A stretch of DNA of 64,000 bases from Fodinicola feengrottensis. Lineage in GTDB: Bacteria > Actinomycetota > Actinomycetes > Mycobacteriales > HKI-0501. Positions 9,363 to 17,755 of the stretch are shown here, in pieces (the stretch's first letter is position 1; every line of letters starts with the position of its first letter). Location: NCBI RefSeq assembly GCF_010993775.1, contig NZ_WOTO01000052.1, positions 1 to 64,000 of the forward strand. Direction: 5' to 3'. A model generated the notes under the pieces. The model did no database searches and was not told the origin of the DNA. It saw nothing but the letters and a program-made list of their open reading frames with translations. The position numbers and the translations under genes are program-made.

Positions 9363-9669
9363 TTGGTCTGGCGGCTGGTCAGGTGGTACGCCGCGAACCG
9401 CCTTCCGGGAGACCCGGCCGGTTCGCGGCTGGTTGGTGGTCGCCGGTTTCGCCGGCACCCTGATCTTCTACGCCCTGGTGGCCGTCGCCAGTTGGACCCC
9501 GACGGTCCTGGTGGCCGCCCTCACCTGCGCGATCGTCGCCCTGAGCGTGGTGGCGGGCTTGCTGCTGCGCCGCGGTGACCGGGGGGTGGCGGTCGGATCC
9601 GCGCTGATGACCGGCTTCGCCGCGGCCATCCTGGTGCTGGTCCTGATGATCGCCTCGCTGGTGGGTTGA
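9340..9669 (+). CDS. Small membrane protein, three predicted helices
   Basis: 109 residues with three hydrophobic segments (WLVVAGFAGTLIFYALVAVA, VLVAALTCAIVALSVVAGLL, GSALMTGFAAAILVLVLMIA) separated by short loops containing RRGDRG. It starts with GTG 9340 inside the last 23 bp of the creatininase gene, so it is likely translated from the same message. No family recognised. Confidence 0.75.
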   Translation: MSGSAVPSWSGGWSGGTPRTAFRETRPVRGWLVVAGFAGTLIFYALVAVASWTPTVLVAALTCAIVALSVVAGLLLRRGDRGVAVGSALMTGFAAAILVLVLMIASLVG

Positions 9670-9738
9670 TGGGTTCTCGAGGCGAAAAAATCGGACCGAC
9701 CGCTTGACCGCGGGCAGTCTTCTCGGCAGGGTTTTTCC

Positions 9739-9936
9739 ATGCCCGGTTTCGCGATGTCTGATTTTTCGATGTCCGGCCCGTCACTGCGACGACTCGACCC
9801 CGAACGCTACCGTCGCCGTGTCCAACTGCTGGCCGAGATGGCCGAGGCACAGTCCTTACGGACCCGGGTGGCGCTGCGGCGGGCCCGGATGGACCGGTTG
9901 CGCGAGATCATCGCCGAGCGCAAGCGCATCGCCTGA
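9739..9936 (+). CDS. Small basic helical protein
   Basis: 65 residues, very rich in Arg and Ala after residue 16 (LRRLDPERYRRRVQLLAEMA), predicted as one long amphipathic helix or coiled coil. It ends 2 bp before the next start at 9939, so it belongs to the tadA-associated transcription unit. No family recognised; the start at 9739 is not supported by a clear ribosome site. Confidence 0.5.
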   Translation: MPGFAMSDFSMSGPSLRRLDPERYRRRVQLLAEMAEAQSLRTRVALRRARMDRLREIIAERKRIA

Positions 9937-9938
9937 TC

Positions 9939-10442
9939 ATGACCACGACGCAGGACCGGCCCGACGGGCTGGTCGGATTCGCTCTCACGGTGGGGCGCAA
10001 CGAGGGCATCTGGTCGGTCACCCGGCTGCCCGATCCGCTCATCGACGACCTGGACGGCCTGCTGGAAGTGCTGGCCGATCGCAACCCGGCGGTCAGCCCG
10101 TTCGTCTTGGTGGACGTGGACGACGAGTTCTTCGCCATCCTGCGTCCGGGCCCTGGTCCGGAGCCGCGGGTGCTGCTGTCCGATGTCACCGCGGCGGCTG
10201 ACTACGACATCGCCGCGGAGCTGCTCGACCTGCTCGGCGAGCAACTGCCAGAAGACCTCAGCGAGGTGTGGCCGGCCGGCGATCTCGGCATTCTGGCCGA
10301 TTACGGACTTGCCGAGATGGAACTGGGCGCCATCCTGGCTGACATGGACCTTTACGCCGACGACATGGTTTCGGCCATTGCGCACCGGCTCGGCTTCGCT
10401 GCGGAATACTCCTCTGCGGTGGACCTGGGACCGGTCCCTTAA
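9939..10442 (+). CDS. tRNA adenosine deaminase-associated protein
   Basis: 167 residues matching the actinobacterial family that sits next to tadA: GFALTVGRNEGIWSVTRLPD, FVLVDVDDEFFAILR, VLLSDVTAAADYDIA, AGDLGILADYGLAEMELGAI and DLYADDMVSAIAHRLGF. The protein is acidic and soluble. Its biochemical role is not established; conserved linkage suggests help to TadA in wobble-inosine formation. A second, related protein follows at 10500. Confidence 0.85.
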   Translation: MTTTQDRPDGLVGFALTVGRNEGIWSVTRLPDPLIDDLDGLLEVLADRNPAVSPFVLVDVDDEFFAILRPGPGPEPRVLLSDVTAAADYDIAAELLDLLGEQLPEDLSEVWPAGDLGILADYGLAEMELGAILADMDLYADDMVSAIAHRLGFAAEYSSAVDLGPVP

Positions 10443-10499
10443 GGACTCGTTCAGCCGCCGGTTATTTTGTAGGGGCATACGTCGAAACCGAGGAGAGCC

Positions 10500-11228
10500 G
10501 TGTCGTACTACGCCGTTGCCCTCGCCCGTACGGATACGGGCTGGAGTGCCGCCGAGCTGGATCTCGACGACGATGTGGCCGATGTCGACGAGACCGCCGA
10601 GCGGCTCCGCGAGGAAGCCCCGGACGCCGATCTCGCGCTGCTGTTCGTCGAGGCCGATGACGAATATCTGGTGGTCCTCCGGCTGGACGAGGACGACGAC
10701 TTTCGGGTCTTTGGCAGCGATGCCGCCTTCGCGTCCGAGTCCAAGATCGGCGAGATGCTGATCGGCGACCTGGAGCCGGTCCGCCGGCCGACCAAGGCGG
10801 TCGCCGAGATCGAGGAGATCGCCGACACCGAGGACGAGGGCGACATCGAGGTGCTCGCCGGCCTGGAGAACGAGCTCGACGACGACTCCGATGACGACGA
10901 CGTCGACGAGGACCTCGACGACGGCCTGCACGAGGGCGAGGCCGGCAGCGGCGACGAGCCGTCCGATCGTACGGACAAGCCAGCCAAGGGCCGCGCGTCC
11001 GACGATGACGACGACGAGGACCAGCCCGACGGCGGCCGCGAGGTGGCCGCCGCCGGTGATCCGGTCGGCGACGCCGGGCTGCTGTCGGACCTTGGTACGG
11101 GTCCGGTCCAGCTGCTGGAGCTGTGCGCGCACGAGGGCATGCTGCCCAGCGACGTGATCGCCGAGGTGTGTGGGAAGGCCGGCTGCGGGCAGGAGTACGA
11201 GGAGCTCAGGGACTCTGCCACGCTGTGA
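10500..11228 (+). CDS. tRNA adenosine deaminase-associated protein, acidic long form
   Basis: 242 residues. The N-terminus (YYAVALARTDTGWSAAELDL, ALLFVEADDEYLVVLRL) and C-terminus (VGDAGLLSDLGT, ELCAHEGMLPSDVIAEVCGK) are conserved in tadA-linked proteins of actinobacteria. They flank an unusually long Asp/Glu-rich, low-complexity middle (residues ~100-175). GTG 10500 follows GAGGAG. Its stop overlaps the tadA GTG start in a GTGA arrangement, so the two are translationally coupled. A role in TadA function is inferred from linkage only. Confidence 0.82.
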   Translation: MSYYAVALARTDTGWSAAELDLDDDVADVDETAERLREEAPDADLALLFVEADDEYLVVLRLDEDDDFRVFGSDAAFASESKIGEMLIGDLEPVRRPTKAVAEIEEIADTEDEGDIEVLAGLENELDDDSDDDDVDEDLDDGLHEGEAGSGDEPSDRTDKPAKGRASDDDDDEDQPDGGREVAAAGDPVGDAGLLSDLGTGPVQLLELCAHEGMLPSDVIAEVCGKAGCGQEYEELRDSATL

Positions 11229-11683
11229 TCGCCGCTGACCAGGCCCGGATGCGTCGCGCGCTCTCGTCGTCGGCGCGGCCGCGCTGGCCAGCGGTGATGT
11301 GCCGGTCGGGGCCGTCGTGTACGACCCGGGCGGCGTCGAGCTGGCCGCCGCCGGCAACGCTCGGGAGGCCACCGGCGACCCGACCGCGCACGCCGAGGTC
11401 CTGGCGCTGCGAGCGGCCGCTCAGGTGCTCGGGACCTGGCGGTTGGCCGGCTGCACGCTGGTGGTGACCCTGGAGCCGTGCACGATGTGCGCCGGCGCAC
11501 TCGTACTGGCCCGCGTCGAGCGCCTGGTCTTCGGTGCCTGGGATCCGAAAGCGGGTGCGGCCGGGTCGCTTTTACGACGTCGTACGGGATCGCCGGCTGA
11601 ACCATCGGCCCGAGGTGGTTGGTGGCGTACTCGAGGACGAATGCGCTGAGTCGTTGAGGGAGTTTTTCCGCTCGCACCGGTGA
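11225..11683 (+). CDS. tadA: tRNA-specific adenosine deaminase
   Basis: Deaminates A34 to inosine in tRNA-Arg(ACG). The zinc-binding cytidine-deaminase fold is visible as TAHAEVLALR (catalytic HAE) and LEPCTMCAGAL (PCxxC), preceded by GDVPVGAVV and followed by VVRDRRLNHRPEVVGGVLE. About 150 residues. Two single-base errors break the frame: near 11262 (MRRAL to VVGAAALASGDVP) and in TTTT at 11570-11573 (GSL to YDVVRDRRL). GTG 11225 overlaps the previous gene's TGA. Confidence 0.92.
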
Positions 11684-11684
11684 G

Positions 11685-12391
11685 GTGAGGAGCGGCGCGG
11701 TTATCGCGTACGGTCGTCCCGTGGTCGAGGTCATCAATCGCGGCAAGCCGACGAACCCCACGCTGGTGTTGTTACCCGGCCTGGGGCTCGGACCCGACCT
11801 CTGGGAGCCGCATCTCGACGCGCTTACCAAGAATTTCCGCGTAGTAGCGCCGGAATTGCCTGGTTTTGGGAGTTTCAGTGGTCGCGGGCCGTTTCGTTTC
11901 GACGACGCGGCGAGTTTCGTCGCGGACCTGATCGGCGATGACCGCGGCGCGGCCTTCGTCTGCGGGCTGTCGCTCGGCGCGTTGGTCGCCCTCCAGCTCA
12001 CCGTCGACCACCCAGGCCGGGTGCGCGGCCTGGTGTTGGCCAGCGGCATCGCCCGACCGAACCCCCGACGGCGTACAAACTCCAGACGGCCGTCATGCAC
12101 GCTGTGCCGACTCGCCGGCTGACCCGCCCTGGCTATCCACGGGCGGCTCTTATGGCCGGCTGGCGAGAGCTGGGCAGGTCCGACTTCCGGCCAGTTCTTC
12201 GGCAGATCTCGGTGCCCACCCTGGTCCTCTGCGGCGCCCGCGACTACCTGGGCGTACGCGCCGCCCGGGTCCTCTTCACCGGCATCGGCACCGCGTCCAT
12301 GCAGACCATCCCGCAGGTCGGCCACCTCGTCACCCAGTCGCCCACCTTTCCCGCGCTGCTGACCACGTTCCTCACCGCCATCCCCGACTAA
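11685..12391 (+). CDS. Alpha/beta hydrolase
   Basis: Serine hydrolase fold of ~235 residues: LVLLPGLGLGPDLWEPHL (oxyanion region), ELPGFG, FVCGLSLGALVALQL with the nucleophile-elbow serine in GLSLG, VPTLVLCGARDYLG with the likely acid, and the catalytic His in PQVGHLVTQSP. One frame break in CCCCC at 12062-12066 separates ASGIARPN from PTAYKLQTAV. GTG 11685 or GTG 11720 may be the start. It lies just after tadA and converges with the HAD gene. Substrate unknown. Confidence 0.82.
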
Positions 12392-12402
12392 CTCTCCGGC
12401 GG

Positions 12403-13201
12403 TTATTGCGGGGTGACTTCGGGGACGAGGTCGGCGATGGAGTTGACCACTCGGGACGGGCGGAACGGGAAGCGGTCGATCTCCGACTTCCCGGTCACGC
12501 CGGTGAGCACCAGGATCGTCTCCAGACCGGCCTCGATGCCAGCGACCACGTCGGTGTCCATCCGTCGCCGATCATCGCCGTCGTCTCGCTGTGGCCCTGC
12601 ACGGTGTTGAGGGCGCTACGCATCATCAGCGGGTTCGGCTTGCCGACGAAATACGGCTCGACCTTGGTCGCCTTGGTGATCAGCGCCGCCACCGAGCCGG
12701 TGGCCGGCAGCGAGCCCTCGTTCGACGGCCCGATCGGGTCCGGGTTGGTGGCGATGAACCGGGCCCCGTTGTCGATCAGCCGGATCGCCTGGGTGATGGC
12801 CGAGAAGCTGTACGTACGAGTCTCGCCGAGCAGCACATAGTCCGGATCGGTGTCGGTTAACACGTACCCGATCTCATGCAACGCTGTCGTCAGCCCCGCC
12901 TCGCCGATTACGAACGCCGAACCGTTCGGTCGCTGCGAGTCCAGGAACTGCGCGGTGGCCAGCGCGGACGTGAAGATGTTCGCCTCTGGTACGTCCAATC
13001 CCGACCGCTGCAGCCGCGCGTGCAGGTCACGCGGGGGGTGTAGATCGAGTTGTTCGTGAGCACCAAAAACCGCTTCCCGGAGTCCCGCAGGCCGCGCAGG
13101 AACTCGGCGGCCCCGGGCACCGCCGTACCCTCGTGGACGAGCACCCCGTCCATGTCCGTCAGCCAGCATTCGATGGGCGCGCGATCGATCATGCCCGCCA
13201 T
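12403..13201 (-). CDS. HAD-superfamily phosphatase, subfamily IIA (NagD-like)
   Basis: Phosphatase of ~265 residues. Motif [15 protein letters not shown] holds the nucleophilic Asp; motif II is [11 protein letters not shown]. The IIA cap follows ([28 protein letters not shown]). Motif III lysine lies in [15 protein letters not shown], and motif IV is [19 protein letters not shown]. Frame breaks lie in GGGGGG at 13033-13038 (after SIYTP) and near 12563 (between IGD and RMDTD). ATG 13201. Family members act on sugar or nucleotide monophosphates; the substrate here is not determinable. Confidence 0.87.
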
Positions 13202-13260
13202 GGTCGCAGCATGGACACCTGTCTGCAGACCGCCCCGCCGCCGCCGGTATCATTCTTCCC

Positions 13261-13350
13261 GGTGGTGTGTCCGAGCGGCCGAAGGAGCACGCCTCGAAAG
13301 CGTGTGAGGGTTTGCGCCCTCCGTGGGTTCAAATCCCACCACCACCGCCA
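13261..13350 (+). tRNA. tRNA-Ser (CGA)
   Basis: A 90-nt class II tRNA with encoded CCA. The acceptor GGTGGTG pairs with CACCACC; the anticodon arm ACGCCTCGAAAGCGT gives anticodon CGA. The long variable arm AGGGTTTGCGCCCT and T-arm GGGTTCAAATCCC are typical of serine tRNAs. Confidence 0.97.
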
Positions 13351-13360
13351 GTACGCAGGC

Positions 13361-13399
13361 AAAACGCCCGGCGCTCCGATCGGAGCCGTCGGGCGTTTT
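13361..13399 (+). terminator. Rho-independent terminator after tRNA-Ser(CGA)
   Basis: AAAACGCCCGGCG pairs with CGTCGGGCGTTTT around a short, partly self-complementary loop, and ends in a T run. It lies 11 bp after the tRNA. Confidence 0.85.
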
Positions 13400-13432
13400 C
13401 GCGTCTGGTCTCAGTTTTTGGTCTCAGAAAGC

Positions 13433-13912
13433 TCAGACGGCGAGGAGCTGTTCGCGCAGGATGTCGGCGTGCCCGCAGTGGTGGGCCAGTTCGCGCAGGA
13501 CCTGCAAATACACCCAGCGCAGCGTGCGGGGTCCGGCCCGGTGACCGGTCACGATGGCGTCCAGCGGCAGGTCGGCGACCACCGCTCGGGCCGTCGCGCA
13601 CGCCTCTCGGTGGGCCGCGGTGACGGAGGCGATGCTGTCGTCGTCGGCGAGCCGGAAGGACTCGTCCGGGCTCCGTACCAGGCCGAGTTGCTGACGGGAC
13701 GTGCCGCCGACGCACTCCTGGAACCACACTCGCTGCATCCACGTGACGTGCTTGAGCAGCCCGAGCAACGTGGTCGCGGACGAGACGAGCTGGCGCCGAG
13801 CCTGCTCGTCGGTGAGGCCGTCGAGGGTCCGCTCGATGGCGCTCCGATAGTCCTCGACGAACGTGTCGAGCTGCGTACGTTCGTCGTCCAGCAGCACATC
13901 GAACGAGCCCAT
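13433..13912 (-). CDS. DinB-family (DUF664-like) protein
   Basis: 159 residues of four-helix DinB/YfiT type: LDTFVEDYRSAIERTLDGLT, LGLLKHVTWMQRVWFQE with the first metal His, and RWVYLQVLRELAHHCGHADILREQL with the HxxxH-type ligands. Related actinobacterial proteins are thiol-dependent (often mycothiol-dependent) transferases or detoxification enzymes. The frame is intact. It is divergent from the GNAT gene; the 114-bp gap contains a GGCCTC-GGAT-GAGGCC hairpin at 13956-13971. A second DinB protein occurs at 61284. Confidence 0.85.
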   Translation of the reverse strand: MGSFDVLLDDERTQLDTFVEDYRSAIERTLDGLTDEQARRQLVSSATTLLGLLKHVTWMQRVWFQECVGGTSRQQLGLVRSPDESFRLADDDSIASVTAAHREACATARAVVADLPLDAIVTGHRAGPRTLRWVYLQVLRELAHHCGHADILREQLLAV

Positions 13913-14026
13913 CAGAGTCTCCGATCACACCGCAGGGTTCAATGCCAAAGCAAAAGGCCTCGGATGAGGCCGGCGTTTTCGTCGCGCAGTCTCATTTGTA
14001 GCCATCGGCGTGCTTGACTGACAGCC

Positions 14027-14601
14027 GTGAGCGATCCGACGTTCTCGGTGCGGCCACTGGATGAGGACACCTGGCCCGCGTTCGCCCAGTTGGTCGAGGC
14101 GAACAACGGTGTGTGGGGCGGCTGCTGGTGCATGGGCTTCCACGTCCGGCTCAAGGGGCGTACGGCTGCGCAGAACCGGGCCGAGAAACAAGAACGGGTC
14201 CGCGAGGGCCGTACGCATGCCTCCCTGGTACTGGACGGCGACCAGTGCCTCGGCTGGTGCCAGTTCGGTTCGCCAGCGGAGCTGCCGGAAGTCAAGAGCC
14301 GGCGCCTCTACGAGAAGGGCCTGACCAAGCTGCCCGAGTGGCGCATTACCTGCTTCTTCACGGGCAAGGGGCTTCGCCGCCGAGGCGTCGCCGACGCCGC
14401 GCTCGGTGGCGCGCTGACCGAGATCGCCCGCGAGGGCGGCGGTCTGGTCGAGGGCTACCCCGAGGAAACCGACGACCGTGCGGTGTCCGGGTCCTTCTTG
14501 CACACCGGACCGATGGCCGCCTTCGAAAACCACGGTTTTACTCGTACGCGCCGATTTCCCCACACCGCTGGGTTGTCACCCGCACCGTTTCCCCCACCTG
14601 A
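14027..14601 (+). CDS. GNAT-family N-acetyltransferase
   Basis: About 190 residues. The GNAT acetyl-CoA binding region is ITCFFTGKGLRRRGVADAAL, preceded by DGDQCLGWCQFGSP and followed by the terminal strand/helix region MAAFENHGFTRTRR. An N-terminal Trp/Cys-rich patch (NNGVWGGCWCMGFH) is a feature of one subfamily. The frame slips near 14551; the reading SPHRWVVTRTVSPT, ending at 14601, fits the family better than the uninterrupted frame to 14647. GTG 14027 start. Substrate unknown. Confidence 0.8.
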
Positions 14602-14616
14602 AAGCGGTCATCGGCA

Positions 14617-14847
14617 TTATGCGGCCATGGCGAAGAACCTGAGGTAGGCAAGGGTGGCCAACACCCGTCGATGAGAGTGGGAATCCTCCGGCAATTGGAG
14701 TTTCGCGAACGTACGGCTGATGTGGCATTCCACGGTCCGTTGGGCGATCACCAGCCGGGCCGCTATTGCCTGGTTGGACAGGCCTTCTGCGACCAGCCCA
14801 AGGATTTCCCTTTCCCGGTAGGTGAGCTCCGCGACGCAGTCAGCCAT
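14617..14847 (-). CDS. Stand-alone LuxR-type HTH protein
   Basis: 76 residues made almost wholly of a LuxR/GerE helix-turn-helix: [40 protein letters not shown], then AKLQL. No receiver, ligand or ATPase domain precedes it. Its ATG (14847-14845) overlaps the TGA of the upstream acyl-CoA dehydrogenase-like gene (14849-14847), so it should be co-translated with it. The usual VK.H in helix 3 reads VECH. It could be a mini-regulator of this locus, or the detached C-terminal domain of a once larger regulator. Confidence 0.75.
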   Translation of the reverse strand: MADCVAELTYREREILGLVAEGLSNQAIAARLVIAQRTVECHISRTFAKLQLPEDSHSHRRVLATLAYLRFFAMAA

Positions 14848-16016
14848 CAGAACCAGAAAGTTGGCTGGTCGATGTTCAGCTGGCTTTTGGCATAGCGCTT
14901 GGAAGCCGCCGCTGAGAAGAAGATGTGCTGAGAGGCAGTGTGCAGGTCGCGGAAGCAGCGCTGCAGCGGGTGGTCGAGGTGAATTCCGCTGGATCCGGCG
15001 AAACTGTAGGCGGTGTCGACCGCGCTCAGGGCGGCGCGCATCGCCTGTTGGGGTCGCCAGCAAGAAACGGGCCCGTAGCTCAACATGTGGTACGTCGCCG
15101 GCGCACGCCGAATCCCACAATGCACCAATGGTGTCGAAAACGAAGGCCCGCGCGGCCTGCAGGTCACCCTCGGCTCGGGTCAGGGCGACCTGCAGGTCGG
15201 CTTCCTCGGCGATCGCCGAGGGTCCCGGTGGCCGTACTTTCGAGACAGCGAGCCGAGCGAACTCGTCCAACGCGCGGCGGGCCACCCCGAGCGGGAAGCT
15301 GACCAGGAAGAGGCCGGTGAGGGTGAAGAACGGCAGCCGCCACAGGGGGCCGTCGTGCCGCGCGGGCTCGAAGAAGGAGGCCATCGTGAGCTCTTCCGGT
15401 ACGGACACGGCGGCCGCGGCGATGTCGTGGCTGCCCGTGCCGCGCAGGCCCATGACATCCCAGTTGTCGATCACCGATCCCTGGGCGGCCGGGAACACCG
15501 CGAGCCGCCAGTCCGGGCCGCGGTCCGCCAGCATCCGCGGGCCGTTGCGTCGGTGACGAAAGCTCCTGTCATGAACCAGTCGGCATGCAGGCAGCCGCTG
15601 GTGAAACCCCATCGGCCGTTCAGCTGGAACTGTTTCGGGCCGCTGGGCGTCAGCCGTCCGGTGGGCGCGAAGGCGCAGGCGCTGAGCGCGTCCGTACGAC
15701 CGCCAAACAGGTCGGTGGCGACCGCCGGGTCGAGCCACGCGGCGTACGCGGAGCCGTTGCCGATCATGATCGTCCAGCCGGCCGAGCCGTCCGCCCGGCA
15801 ACATTCCTCCAGGATTTCCACGATCCGTGCCGGCGGGAGCTCAGCGCCGCCGAGCGCGCGCGGGGCCGCCAGGTGGAAAAGACCGGCTCGACGGGCCTGC
15901 TCGACCAGGTCCGGCGGCAGAGTGCCGAGCCGTTCGGTCTCCCGGGCCCGCTCGCTCAGCTGCGCCAAGATCGGGGCCGCAGTGATGTCCAGCGTTGATG
16001 ACTGCTCTGCAAACAT
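14847..16016 (-). CDS. Acyl-CoA dehydrogenase-like flavoprotein (monooxygenase group)
   Basis: About 390 residues of the acyl-CoA dehydrogenase fold, in the group that includes flavin-dependent hydroxylases such as HsaA and dibenzothiophene/indole oxygenases. Segments: [74 protein letters not shown], and a C-terminal [32 protein letters not shown]. Frame breaks lie near 15535 and near 15055. ATG 16016 is divergent from a TetR gene with an operator between them, which likely controls both. Confidence 0.82.
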
Positions 16017-16044
16017 GACTTGATCCGTTCGCGAAAGGTTATAC

Positions 16045-16062
16045 GATAGAGTGACCTCTATC
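16045..16062. promoter_or_regulatory. Inverted-repeat operator in the TetR/dehydrogenase intergenic region
   Basis: Perfect GATAGAG-TGAC-CTCTATC in the 68-bp gap between the divergent acyl-CoA dehydrogenase-like gene (starts 16016) and the TetR gene (starts 16085). The size and position fit a TetR-family operator controlling both promoters. Confidence 0.7.
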
Positions 16063-16084
16063 TGATAGGAGAGTCTCTACTGAA

Positions 16085-16744
16085 ATGACCGATCCCGTCA
16101 AGCCCCCGCGCCGCTACGACGCGTCCCGGCGGCAGGAGCAGGCTGAGGAGAACCGCGCGAGGGTCCTTTCGACCGCCGGGCGGATCTTCCGTGCCAAGGG
16201 GTACGCGGACACCGCGATGCCGGAGATCGCACGGGCCGCCGGCGTGTCCGTACAGATGGTTTACAAGGCTTTTTCCAACAAAGCGACGCTGCTCAAGGCG
16301 GTGTTCGACGTCTCGGTGGCCGGCGACACCGAGCAGACCTCGATGGCCGAGCGGGACGTGATCGGCGCGATCCAGGCCGAGCCGGACGCCGTGCGCAAGA
16401 TCACCATGTACGTCTCCCACCTCGCCGAGGGCGCGCCTCGGTACGCGCCGTTGCAGCTGCTCGCGCGGGACGCCGCGAGCGCCGATCGGGCCGCCGCCGA
16501 CGTGTGGGCGCAGATGCGGCAGGAGACGCTGACTGCGATGACGTACTTCGCGGCGGCGGACCTGCTGGCCACTGGCCAGGTGCGGGAGGGGTTGTCGGCC
16601 GAGGAGGTACGCGATGTCCTCTGGACGTACCACAGCGCGGAGATCTACGAGCTGCTCGTCGTGGCGCGCGGTTGGACAACGGATCGCTACGGCCGGTTTG
16701 TCACAGCGGCGATGATCGCTGGCGTTCTCGGGTCGGGCACGTGA
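16085..16744 (+). CDS. TetR-family transcriptional regulator
   Basis: 219 residues. The N-terminal TetR helix-turn-helix reads RARVLSTAGRIFRAKGYADT, then AMPEIARAAGVSVQMVYKAF. The C-terminal ligand domain is helical and unremarkable. It is divergent from the dehydrogenase/LuxR pair across a perfect palindrome, which suggests auto- and cross-regulation. Its TGA overlaps the GTG of the next gene (GTGA at 16741-16744). Frame intact. Confidence 0.92.
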   Translation: MTDPVKPPRRYDASRRQEQAEENRARVLSTAGRIFRAKGYADTAMPEIARAAGVSVQMVYKAFSNKATLLKAVFDVSVAGDTEQTSMAERDVIGAIQAEPDAVRKITMYVSHLAEGAPRYAPLQLLARDAASADRAAADVWAQMRQETLTAMTYFAAADLLATGQVREGLSAEEVRDVLWTYHSAEIYELLVVARGWTTDRYGRFVTAAMIAGVLGSGT

Positions 16745-17727
16745 CCGAAGAGGAGTTCTGGCAGGTCGTCGCCGAGTTGGGGGGCGAGGTCGCGGAGCCC
16801 GCTTTCGACCGGCTGGCCGCCCGGTTGGCGGCCGGGCCGGTGCACGAGATCGTCGCTTTCGGCACCCAGCTCGACCGGGTGCTGCGCCGGCTCGATCAGG
16901 TCGAGCTGTGGAGTCAGCGGGTCTGGGACAGCGAGGACGACCGCTCGGTCGACCCGCCGCCGTTGGACGCGGCCGGATTCTTGGACGCGCGCGCTGCAGT
17001 GGTGTGCGCCGGCCGCGACCGCTATCTGGCCGTGCTTGCCGATCCCTCCGCATTCGCCGGGGTCTGGGATTTCGCCGGTGAGATGTTGCTCTATGTGCCA
17101 GTCGAGGCGTACGAAACGTCCACCGGCCAGCAGTGGCCGTATCCCCTGCCTGGCACCGATAAAGCCGCCGCCACCGACGTGCCGGTGAGTGCTCCGCCGG
17201 TGAGCGCGGCGGACGAGGACACCGGGTCGATCCGGCTGGATGTCAGCGCCGAGGCGTACCGGCTGGTGGACGTGGTGGCCACCTATGACGTCGAGCCGAT
17301 GGAGGGCATCCTCGCCGAGCCATCGCCGCGGACCGCACTGCCGCCCGGTATGGAGGTCGGCCAGTGGCCGGACTGGGTGACCGAGCGCGCGTTCGGGGTC
17401 GCCGCGACCCGGATCAGTCAGGTGATGCGCCAGCACGGCGGGCTGGCCGCGTTGGGAATGCAGCGTCTGTGGGTCGTGCTGGTGTTGGCGCAACACTGGG
17501 ATTTGACGCTTCTGTTGCGTCCGTTTTCGGGCGCGGTGCACGTAAGTTCGGCCGCGGTGCAGGGGTGGACGTACGAACAGGGCGAGCGTGCGGTCTGTGC
17601 GTTAATGGCTCACGTCGTTATCGAGGTGGCGCGGGACTATCGGGTTTCGTTGGAGGCTTTCCAGGAACTACGCCAGATTCGGGACGCCGGCGCGGACCTG
17701 GTGCCCTTTGGCGCCACAACTGACTGA
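16741..17727 (+). CDS. DUF4240-domain protein
   Basis: 328 residues. The N-terminus (EEEFWQVVAELGGEVAEPAF, VAFGTQLDRVLRRLD, FLDARAAVVCAGRDRYLAVL) matches the DUF4240 pattern of an FW motif followed by a two-helix unit. The middle has an Ala/Pro/Asp-rich linker, and the C-terminal half is an unassigned domain with WTYEQGERAVCALMAHVVIE. It is coupled to the TetR gene by a 4-bp overlap and followed after 28 bp by a repeat-type protein. Function unknown; frame intact. Confidence 0.75.
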   Translation: MTEEEFWQVVAELGGEVAEPAFDRLAARLAAGPVHEIVAFGTQLDRVLRRLDQVELWSQRVWDSEDDRSVDPPPLDAAGFLDARAAVVCAGRDRYLAVLADPSAFAGVWDFAGEMLLYVPVEAYETSTGQQWPYPLPGTDKAAATDVPVSAPPVSAADEDTGSIRLDVSAEAYRLVDVVATYDVEPMEGILAEPSPRTALPPGMEVGQWPDWVTERAFGVAATRISQVMRQHGGLAALGMQRLWVVLVLAQHWDLTLLLRPFSGAVHVSSAAVQGWTYEQGERAVCALMAHVVIEVARDYRVSLEAFQELRQIRDAGADLVPFGATTD

Positions 17728-17755
17728 GGTTCGTGCATACGGCGTTTTTGCCGCC

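Noticed and set aside
8550-9669. Mycofactocin biosynthesis cluster, suggested by the MftE-like creatininase
   Set aside because: No MftA precursor, radical-SAM MftC, or glycosyltransferase gene occurs nearby.
9807-12325. Very long minus-strand open frames opposite the TadA-associated genes and tadA
   Set aside because: Ser/Asp/Arg-rich shadows of the acidic plus-strand coding sequence with no family resemblance.
14617-15804. Single fusion of acyl-CoA dehydrogenase and LuxR domain in one long frame
   Set aside because: The long frame joins only after skipping the conserved dehydrogenase C-terminus, which lies in another frame and ends at 14847. The overlapping stop/start (TGATG) supports two genes.
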